From: Plantago elongata | Lineage: Eukaryota > Streptophyta > Magnoliopsida > Lamiales > Plantaginaceae | Reading direction: 5' to 3' | DNA: 28,461 nt | Assembly (NCBI GenBank): GCA_036897095.1 | Contig: JAYMSP010001833.1 | Location: 1-28,461 of the forward strand | Shown: piece after piece, positions 21,548 to 28,461 of the stretch | Layout of the letters: every line of letters begins with the position of its first letter | Position numbering within the stretch: the first letter of the stretch is position 1 | Program-made: the position numbers and the translations under genes | Notes under the pieces: generated by a model | The model's database searches: none | What the model saw: the letters and a program-made list of their open reading frames with translations, nothing else | What the model was told of the DNA's origin: nothing

Positions 21548-21706
21548 TCTCCGGACAACCGTTACACTAGTGCATCCACATGATAAGCGACACTTTAAAG
21601 GAGCATAACGGCATACGCCTGCAATCCAATTTGTGCATCGCTCTGTTGGGCATAGAACTTCTACTCTTCGACTCGAGACTCTCAACTCGAAGAGTGGGGG
21701 ACAATC
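21548..21706 (+). mobile_element. Internal 3' end and polypurine tract of a Gypsy-like LTR retrotransposon
   Basis: Directly before the proposed LTR is ACTCGAAGAGTGGGGGAC, a purine-rich stretch of the kind found as the polypurine primer of plant Ty3/Gypsy elements of the Tat type. The 140 bases before it have no ORF and would be the element's 3' untranslated part. The upstream border is not defined. Identification is by motif style only. Confidence 0.45.
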
Positions 21707-22198
21707 TGTACTGGCCAAAGTTCTCTCTTTCGACAAGACTGACAAATCGGTCCATCAAGGCCACGGCCCAATCCACGGACTTTAAATGAAGTCCATCTCA
21801 GCCTCACGCGCAGGTTGGGCTCCTAGAGATCGCCGAACCAAGCCACCTAGTAGAGTCGTCATCCAACCTAGAGGCTTGCATACTGGCTAACTCAATTGGC
21901 CTCCCGACTTCCTAGCGGGTCGACAAGCTAGCCAACACACTTGGCAAGTCTGACAGACATGCGAGCCAATCTTACTTGACCGACTTGCCTAGTCTACCAG
22001 ACACGAACTTAATCGACTGAAGACACGTCCAACCGACTTCGCAAGGCTAACCATGTTAGCCTAACAGATTGACCGACCCACATTGCTTGTCTAACTCATT
22101 CCGTCAGTAGGCAACCGACTAGACTTGGTCAGCCCACGAAGGCACTCCTCACCCGAAATATAGGAGAAGTGGGTTCGGACTCTAACGGTTGGATGGTC

Positions 22199-22206
22199 TA
22201 TATAGG
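22199..22206 (+). promoter_or_regulatory. LTR promoter TATA box
   Basis: TATATAGG within the LTR, at the usual position about half-way along it, just before an AG-rich leader. It would set the start of the R region. Confidence 0.5.
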
Positions 22207-22306
22207 AAGGCAGGTGGAAAGAGAAAATGATCATCTCATTCGGACTACGAAAAACCCTAGCTATCAATCGAACGCATCTCTCTCAACCCCCAACACTCTA
22301 CCAGTC

Positions 22307-22400
22307 AGTCAAACGATCAAGTTCTCAGGTTGTCAGTCAGACGCTGTCAGCTAGACGTTGTTAGTCAAACGATCAAGCTCTCAGGTTGTCGCTCAGACGA
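22307..22400 (+). repeat. 56-bp tandem duplication inside the LTR
   Basis: AGTCAAACGATCAAG at 22307 and again at 22363, each followed by TTCTCAGGTTGTC or CTCTCAGGTTGTC and CTCAGACG-type sequence. Copy 2 is cut short or diverges after about 22400. It lies downstream of the TATA box, so it is in the transcribed leader. Confidence 0.75.
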
Positions 22401-22734
22401 TCGAGCTTCACCTTTCGCCATCCCATCTTTGCTTATCGACGATCACTAGTTAGCTTCCCTTCGCACGGTCAGCTAGCACATTGTCGGTAACCATCCACTC
22501 TATGTCGAACTGTCAACAGGATAAGTCGACCTCCATCATTCCCATCTCTCTCATTGTCGCTTTGCTTAGTCTTTGTCTCATTATTGACTTGAGCGTTGGA
22601 GTCCCTACGGTCGGCACCACACCGGTGTCACCTTGGTATCTTACGTCTCTAGGTTTGTTGTTTGTTGCCTTGCAGGTCGTCTGTGCCCCCAAATTCATCA
22701 ACCTAAATTCAATTGTAGATTCTGAGCGTCTACA

Positions 22735-23371
22735 CCTTTTATTATTTTACTTTTCATTTATTGGCTTTTAATTTTTCTATTATAATTTAATCCATGTTTA
22801 AATAAATGAAATTGTGATTAAGAATGAGTTGGTGAATTATAGTCACCTACATACACTCGTTGCACAATGTACTTCATACATTAATATTTATTAATCGTTA
22901 TACATAATTTCATATAACTTCATATTTTATTACTAAAATAAATTAAAAAAACTACTTGCTTCTACTACCGTTATACATTTTCTTTTTTTAAAATTTCACC
23001 TACAATTACACACTGATATATTAATTTTTGCTGAAATAGGCAAAATCGAACTAAAATTATTAGGACCAATTTTACAGAGTACCTTCATTTATATGATAAA
23101 AATATAATCCACATGTCTCCATACATACGGGTTAGGGTCCACTTAAAAATTAAAACAATGGTGCAAATGTAATCATCAATTTCATATGAACTTAACTTAA
23201 AACTACACGTTAGAGAATGAAGAAAAAAAGCATAAACATAAGAGATACATATATAGAAATAAGGGTAATGTAAATGTAATTATCGTTTGGTCCAATTCAA
23301 TGTAATCACCAAATATAATTAACGACCGAAATCAACCCACTAATATAGAAAAATTAATGTTATGAAAAATC
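22735..23371. other. AT-rich intergenic stretch
   Basis: No ORF of useful length, no clear repeat and no RNA gene that I can see. Base composition drops back to strongly AT-rich right after the LTR end. Confidence 0.5.
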
Positions 23372-24014
23372 TATGTTTTGAAACTCGTCGGGTCGATATG
23401 GTTTAGCCGCTACTCAGAGGCCTCACCGGGCCGGAAACCATGAAACCCGTCAAATACTCAGAAATCGGTGAAAAACCGGATAACTCGATCTAAAACTGGT
23501 AAATACCCGGCTAAAAAGGGTCAACCCAATTTTACCAAAAAAATATATTTCAAACTCAGTGAAGATTTGGATCTGGGCAAACTTTAGAGAATGATAAGTA
23601 TGAATTTGGTGTCCTTCTCGTCATAAACGTCACAGTAGAAGTATCTATGGAATTGTTGGTAGAGTTCAAAACTCCGAGTGCATCTTCTCGGGTGAATAAT
23701 TTTGTAACTAAAGAGTAGAGAATAGAGATGCTTCTAGTCCAGTGGAAGAAGACGATGAGGATGCTGAGAAGAGAAATAAGTAGCTAAGGAAAGATTGGAG
23801 TAGAAGAATTGATTTGTTGAATAGAAATGAGGAGGGGAACATGCCAATTGAATTTCTATTTAATTGGAGATAATTAGTAGTATTATTGAATTTTTATGTT
23901 ATATAAGTATATTTTAAATTAAATTATCATATTAGGTTAATTCGAATTGATCCGGATAACTCTCTCACGATAGGTAAGTCTGGTTGATTATTGAGTCCGA
24001 GTTTTAAAACATAG
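23372..24014. mobile_element. TIR element, about 640 bp, Mutator-like
   Basis: The ends TATGTTTTGAAACTCG (23372-23387) and CGAGTTTTAAAACATA (about 23998-24013) are inverted repeats matching 15 of 16. The flanks TGAAAAATC (23363-23371) and TGGAAAATT (24015-24023) match 7 of 9, consistent with a 9-bp Mutator-type target duplication that has decayed. The left third is CGGGT/ACCGG-rich; the middle (about 23560-23830) has a purine-rich section that could be a captured host fragment, but no intact frame. The 9-bp duplication is the reason for preferring Mutator over hAT. Confidence 0.6.
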
Positions 24015-24542
24015 TGGAAAATTTTATAATGAATCGAAATATATTAAGTGGAAAATTTTAGCACACAACAATAAATGACTTGTTTGTTATACCGCTGGAG
24101 CGGACATCTCCCCATTCAAATTGAATATTTTGCATAAAAAATTTCAATTTCAATTAAAAACGGACATTCAAATTCTATACCAATCGGTCCAAAGATTTTT
24201 GGATCTGATATCTCCGCACAATTTATAATGAATAAAATATCGAGAACCAATCAAATTCTTCCAAATCATCACATGAGTAAAAAACGGATCAATAAAACTG
24301 ATTAAATCTGACACTTCAGCATGACACCGGAATGTGCTCACAAATCTTGAAGACATTTTCATAGATTTTCCTTACCGTTTGAAACCTTTTTCACTCTTCC
24401 TAGATTTAACTAACACCTTGAAAATTCAAATCTTCCAACTCACTCACATATGCAAACTCTAATCAATCCCCTTTTGCACAAAATCAATCAATTCCCAAAC
24501 CCTAATTCTCATCACTAGTTAATCAATCAATCTCATCCTAAA
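24015..24542. other. Upstream region of the TIP1-like gene
   Basis: AT-rich, with no repeat recognised. The last 100 bases before the ATG are pyrimidine- and A-rich and include AAACCCTAATTCTCATCA, an element (AAACCCTAA, a telo-box motif) frequent in promoters or leaders of housekeeping plant genes. No clear TATA box. Confidence 0.5.
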
Positions 24543-25542
24543 ATGGCTTCATCTGAGATCGAAATCGTCTCTGATTCACCCTCTCACAAGCAATCCAACG
24601 CCACCGAAATCCAAATCCTCGACGTTTACTCCGCCTCTGCTTACGGCGACTTCGCCAAGCTCCGCCACTTCGTCCAAGTCGACGGTGCTTCCGTCTCCCA
24701 ACCCGACGGCAACGGTTACTTTCCTCTTCAGTGGGCTGCACTCAACAATTTCGTCGAAATCTCGCAATACATCACCGAAGTGAGCTCTATAGTTAGTTCA
24801 TTTTGTTCTAACTTACTTGATCTTAACTGTTTTTGTGTTGGGAATTGAAATTGGTTGGTGTTTTTGTGTTTGGAAGCAAGGTGGAGATGTGAATGCCAGG
24901 GATAATGGTGGGCAGACGGCACTTCATTGGGCTGCGGTTAGAGGTTCCGTTGCAGCTGCTGATGTGCTGCTGCAGAATGGGGCACGGGTTGAGGCAACGG
25001 ATGTTAATGGTTACAGGGTAATTGATTAGTCATTTAACAATTATTCACGAAATTTGATTGATAAAATCAGCAGAGATTGTAAATGTACCCTGCGTTATTA
25101 GGAGTGTGAATGCTTTACAGCTTTAGTATTGCACTTTTCTAGTTGCACTGAATTTAACTTGTTTGAAAATATCTTAATGATTACCGATCGCTAAACTACA
25201 TGCTAAAACTGTGCCCAATGTGCATATTGTGATGTTTGGATATGTGGTCATGGAGCTGCAGTTTGCAAGTTCCCTTGGAACTTTTAACCTCCGTGTTATA
25301 ATCTGAGTCAATATCTTATTGTATGTTACTGTTGGTGGTTCGTTGTGCTGCATGCTCATAAATTTACATTGTTTATCCGGTGTATCAATGATCCGGATTT
25401 GTATCATTACAGTTCTTTTCTTGGTGCAGGCTGTACATGTTGCTGCTCAATTCGGACAAACAGGTTTCCTAAATTTCGTTGTAGCCAAGTATCATGCTGA
25501 CTTTGATGTACCTGACAATGATGGAAGGAGCCCTTTACACTG
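24543..25542 (+). CDS. TIP1: 5' part of TIP1-type ankyrin S-acyltransferase (PAT24-like), exons 1-3
   Basis: Exons 24543-24779, 24877-25017 and 25430-25542 (the last ends mid-codon at TG/GT) encode 164 residues. After a short polar N-terminus, ankyrin repeats follow: about 27-56 ([13 protein letters not shown]), 57-87 ([12 protein letters not shown]), 91-121 ([13 protein letters not shown]), 123-155 ([12 protein letters not shown]), and the start of a fifth ([10 protein letters not shown]). Order and wording match Arabidopsis TIP1/PAT24, a Golgi/membrane DHHC enzyme that attaches palmitate to proteins and is needed for root hair growth. The remaining ankyrin repeats, membrane helices and the DHHC domain are not in this window. 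The next intron starts GTACAATA at 25543. Either the gene continues beyond 28461 or it is truncated. Family call is secure; whether it is intact is unknown. Confidence 0.85.
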
Positions 25543-25699
25543 GTACAATACATCTTTCATCCTACTTCCATTTGCTTTATTGAACAACAAAATAAGGGAA
25601 AGTTGAAGATTCAGTATTACTTGAATGGAAAAATAATATACAAAATGAATAGAATTTGATAGAGTTGTTAATGTGCAAAGTTTAGTAATATTTAAATGA

Positions 25700-25889
25700 A
25701 GAAAGAATAAAGAATGAATAAAAAAGTGTTAATGGGTTGGTAAAGTGGTAAATATGATTGTATTATGTGGGTATTAAACTATTAATTAGGTGGGTAGAAG
25801 GCAACAATTACCAAAAATGAAAATGTGAGCTTTGTGTGGGTCGGCTATAATGGCAAAAATGGGAACTTATTATGGGACAGAGGTAGTAC
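25700..25889. mobile_element. MITE remnant with Stowaway/mariner-type right end
   Basis: The right end reads AACTTATTATGGGACAGAGG; reversed it is CCTCTGTCCCATAATAAGTT, the terminal pattern of a common plant MITE (CTCCCTCTGTCCC). The interior has GTGGGTATTAAACTATTAATT and GGTGGGTAGAAGG stretches typical of these elements. The left end is not clear. It abuts the next MITE by about ten bases. Confidence 0.45.
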
Positions 25890-25898
25890 TATTTATTA

Positions 25899-26204
25899 CT
25901 CCCCCCCTATGTTTTGTATAAGATGTTTAAGAATTTAAGAATACAGTTTTTCATCAATAATTAGATAAAAAGTTAAAAAAATAATGTTGATGTCTTGGAC
26001 TAATAAATCTACCACTAGAAGTATGAAAGATGTTTCATGTTAGTAGAGTTCTACAATATAAATGGAGAACAATAAATAAAAGAGGGTTAGATATATCGAG
26101 TATGAAAAAATTGCAGAATAACTTGAGAAAATCTCCCAAAACATCTTTTATTTATCAAATGGACAAAAACTCATAACATCTTACATACAAAACATGGGAG
26201 GGAA
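25899..26204. mobile_element. Stowaway-like MITE, 306 bp, in TIP1-like intron
   Basis: Left end CTCCCCCCCTATGTTTTGTA..AAGATGTT is matched by the right end AACATCTTACATACAAAACA..GGGAGGGAA in inverted orientation over about 28 bases with small differences. TA lies directly before (25897-25898) and after (25205+1000, i.e. 26205-26206), the Stowaway target duplication. The interior is AT-rich and non-coding. Confidence 0.8.
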
Positions 26205-26869
26205 TAGTTTTACAATACGTTATCCCATCAATAGTTCAATACCACTTGCATGAAAAATAGAATTCGGCCAGTAAATGGAAGACTTGCTTAACTCAAATTC
26301 TAAAAGAAGTCCCTTCTTTTAGATTGTAACATACCATTCCATCTGGAAGTAGGTTGTCAAGTTTAATCATACATTCTTCCATGCACAGTTGCTTTTCAGA
26401 TCACATTTAATGTAAGGGTTTTCCAGTTTAAGAGATATTAAATGCTTACATTTTTGGCAAAAATTGCTTAAAAGGTACTGAACTCTCATAATTTTTGCAC
26501 AGAAGGTATGTCTGGATTTATCATTTTTATCTGATAAAAAGAATAACCTGTACAAAAGTGACCAAGTTCTATTTCAAGTATTTAACAATTTTATTTAGCT
26601 AATAAATTACTACAGTTAACATAGTTCACACAAAATGCACTCGGTGTGACCATTTTACATTGCTGAAAAAAGGCTCAAGTAATAAAATTTAAATGCACAC
26701 AAAGGAATATGGATCTATATTTACGATAAATGCATTCCGGCTATTAATTTTAGTATTTTTTTTTTGGAACCGCAATACTTCCATTCCAAAACATATAAGT
26801 TCTGAGCCGATCAAAGATCCAGGCAATAGCAACAGTACACGGTGACTAAACAAACAAAACTAGCAAGAC

Positions 26870-27412
26870 TTAAAATAGCAGCCTTCTTTGTAACATTTCA
26901 ATAAATTCAAACGGCTTCGAGTTCTGGCAGTATCTAGTTATTACAGGTCTAATAACTTCTCTAGGTTGAGGCACTGGAACAACCACTTGAGCAAATATAG
27001 CCTGGTTGCGCACATGCCAGATATAATAAATAGACTCAATAACCAACATCTTAAGAATTCTAGCCTGTGGACTCTTGCCGTTACTCTTCTCCAAGATCCA
27101 TTGCACTTCACTCCCCCAAGGCAGTGGTGAATGTCTAATGTTTAACCAAGCCAATACTCCAGACCATAATGATGCAGAGAATTGACAGTGGCCGAACAAG
27201 TGGTCCAAGGTTTCAGGCAATTTACACAACACACATATCCCATTAGTGGGCATACCAAATCGTAACAGCCTATCCTTAGTGTATAACCTGCCATGACATA
27301 CCATCCACAATGTAAATTGTGCCCTTGGTCTGGCAAGATTAGAGAAGAACAGTTTTCTCCAATTGACAATGGACCTCCTTGTAAAGCTTGCCAGTGGGAA
27401 ATTTTTGTCCAT
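26870..27412 (-). pseudogene. zf-RVT fragment of the LINE
   Basis: A 180-residue open frame with the plant zf-RVT pattern: W(R)KL..N..RPRAQFTLWM, GICVLCKLPETLDHLFGHCQF (Cys and His residues spaced as in the family) and IWHVRNQAIF near the end. It stops at 26870 without an RNase H region. Confidence 0.85.
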
Positions 27413-27628
27413 CCTGCATCCCTCTCCAGGTGTTTGAATTCATAATACTGTCCCTATGTTTGAATATAGCTCTAGGAAACCATCACAATATTGCAGGCTG
27501 GTATTGGTGAATCTGCACATTTTTAATATAGTAGATATGGACCAATCTTACCCACAGCTTGTCAGATTTAGCAGCAAGATTCCACAATAACTTGGCAAAT
27601 GTAGCAATATTCCATAGACAAAGATCAA

Positions 27629-28225
27629 TCATTTGCAGGCCTCCAGAATTTTTTGGCTCACAAATAGTTGACCAAGCAATTGGTGCTTTCCTGTGATACT
27701 ATCAGCTCCACTCCACAAAAATGATCTGCATAAACCTTCCACATGTCTCAGAATCATTTTTGGTAACGGAAAGATCTGAAGCCAGTAGGAAGCAATGCCA
27801 AACATCACACTCTTGATAAGCTGCAGGCACCCTGCATAACTTAAAAGCGTAGAAGTCCAGTGAGTCAACCTGGCAGTGAGCTTATCAATGAGCAAGGTAC
27901 ACTTTGCCACAGTCAATTTCCTGCTATCAAGAGGAATTCCCAGATGTCTAAAAGGCAAACTGCCCCTAGCAAATCCAGTGAAATCCATGATCTCCTGCTG
28001 AACAGGCAAAGCTACACCCCCAAAATATAGTTTACTTTTGTTCACATTGGCAACCAGTCCAGGGGTATCAGAGAACTCTATAAAGACTTTCACCACCAGT
28101 TTCACAGACTCAGTATCACCTCTTGTAAAAATCAAGAGGTCATCAGCAAAGCAAATATTGATGATACTCAACCTTTCACATCTAGGATGAAAATTAAAGT
28201 TAGGTTCCAACTTTAATTTCTGCAA
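27629..28225 (-). pseudogene. Reverse transcriptase C-terminal fragment of the LINE
   Basis: A 198-residue open frame carrying FADDLLIF (RT catalytic box), the NKSK and LGIPL motifs conserved in plant L1 elements, and the thumb-type LSYAGCLQLIKSV segment. The N-terminal palm boxes and the endonuclease are missing. Confidence 0.85.
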
Positions 28226-28447
28226 ACTCCTACAAATACTCCATTACAATGACAAAAAGTATTTTACTTTTAGAAGTATATTAGTACTATTCAATAACAA
28301 AAACACGTTCTCTCTGAATTTACATTAATTTGATAGGTTGTACGTGTACATTACTTGCTATTTTTCTTTAGGTTACAATGATTGTTGATGCATATAATTA
28401 TTGTTGGCCTTCTGAATTTCAGATTTTGTCCTGAGTAGTATTTAAAT

Positions 28448-28461
28448 CCCTCCCCCCCCCC
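28448..28461. repeat. Homopolymeric C run at the window edge
   Basis: The window ends CCCTCCCCCCCCCC. It resembles the CTCCCCCCC left end of the Stowaway-like MITE at 25899, so it could be another MITE terminus, or a homopolymer at a sequence break. One cannot tell without the next bases. Confidence 0.5.

Larger units (their letters stand above)
21707..22734 (+). mobile_element. LTR of a Gypsy-like retrotransposon, about 1,028 bp
   Basis: It begins TGTACTGG right after the polypurine-like tract and could end GCGTCTACA, giving TGTA/TACA inverted ends. A TATATAGG promoter motif is at 22199-22206, followed by the leader expected of the R/U5 part. Near 22587 ATTGACTTGAGCGTTGGAG, then GGTCGGCACCACACCGGTG, matches the conserved block near the end of many plant Gypsy LTRs (ACTTGAGCGTCGGAG). 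The GC content contrasts sharply with the flanks. Open frames in it (22481-22771 and others) are chance. No second LTR is in the window. Confidence 0.6.
26756..28240 (-). mobile_element. 5'-truncated, degenerate LINE (L1-type) without RNase H, antisense in the intron
   Basis: On the minus strand, 28225-27629 encodes the RT C-terminal half, including ICFADDLLIF with the catalytic FADD motif near residue 27, then NKSKLYFGG, FRHLGIPLDS and HWTSTLLSYAGCLQLIKSV. A shift near 27695 leads to APIAWSTICEPKNSGGLQM, then LWNIATFAKLLWNLAAK, an in-frame TGA at about 27488, and a second shift near 27410. 27412-26870 encodes the zf-RVT region (ARPRAQFTLWMVCHGRL, CVLCKLPETLDHLFGHC). A T-run at 26756-26765 is the A-tail, marking the 3' end. 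No RNase H follows, unlike the LINE at 15-17 kb. Truncation, two shifts and a stop make it inactive. Confidence 0.88.
25543..28461 (+). other. Intron 3 of the TIP1-like gene (or post-truncation DNA), at least 2.9 kb
   Basis: No further ankyrin or DHHC coding exon is visible to the window end. It holds a MITE remnant, a complete Stowaway-like MITE and an antisense LINE (each listed). 26207-26755 and 28241-28461 show nothing else that I recognise. Confidence 0.6.

Noticed and set aside
22481-22771. 96-residue open frame with hydrophobic segments at the end of the LTR
   Set aside because: It lies in LTR sequence with Gypsy-type conserved non-coding blocks and runs past the proposed LTR end.
24538-24767. 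Minus-strand Arg-rich frames opposite TIP1-like exon 1
   Set aside because: Antisense shadows of a codon-biased exon that clearly encodes ankyrin repeats on the plus strand.
1-28461. Functional tRNA, rRNA or microRNA genes
   Set aside because: No intact cloverleaf or rRNA stretch was seen; the hairpins at 20.2-21.4 kb lack the length and arm symmetry I would require to call a miRNA.

Overview
This is a 28.5 kb piece of a nuclear plant genome. Four protein-coding loci are visible among many transposon relics. Three have plant-type introns with GT-AG borders and encode proteins typical of flowering plants: a Spinster-type transporter, a plastid inorganic pyrophosphatase and a TIP1-type ankyrin protein. 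The AT-rich intergenic DNA and the abundance of short MITEs whose ends resemble TACTCCCTCCGTCC suggest a dicot, perhaps an asterid such as Lamiales. That placement is inference from pattern memory; the species is not identified.

Layout. 1-1175 is upstream DNA with one copy of a short dispersed repeat. 1176-6497 (+) is a 16-exon Spinster-like major facilitator gene that splices cleanly into 504 residues. 6498-8302 is the convergent intergenic space, holding one transposon nested in an older one. 8303-12252 (-) is a six-exon gene for chloroplast soluble inorganic pyrophosphatase (PPA6 type, 292 residues, active-site residues intact). 12560-13540 holds a degraded Harbinger-like element with a broken ORF. 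13676-15185 is a MITE cluster that includes a tRNA-Leu-like relic. 15190-17175 (+) is a broken LINE retrotransposon with an RNase H domain. 17500-18350 is an unclassified, more GC-rich repeat-like region. 18570-19067 (-) is a small intronless gene for a two-helix membrane protein with a very acidic tail. 19580-24014 is repeat territory: a MITE end, two related fold-back hairpins, a 46-bp tandem repeat whose monomers are themselves fold-backs, an LTR of a Gypsy-like retrotransposon, and a TIR element with a decayed target duplication. From 24543 (+) runs the 5' part of a TIP1/PAT24-type S-acyltransferase gene (three ankyrin exons). Its next intron is at least 2.9 kb long and carries two MITE-like elements and an antisense, 5'-truncated LINE; the DHHC exons lie outside the window or are missing.

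The four host genes have no evident functional link; the layout is ordinary plant gene spacing with repeats in the gaps and introns. I found no convincing new multi-gene system. The most unusual sequence features are the fold-back minisatellite (21161-21425), the paired hairpins (20241-20673), the unclassified region at 17.5-18.3 kb and the acidic two-helix protein gene.
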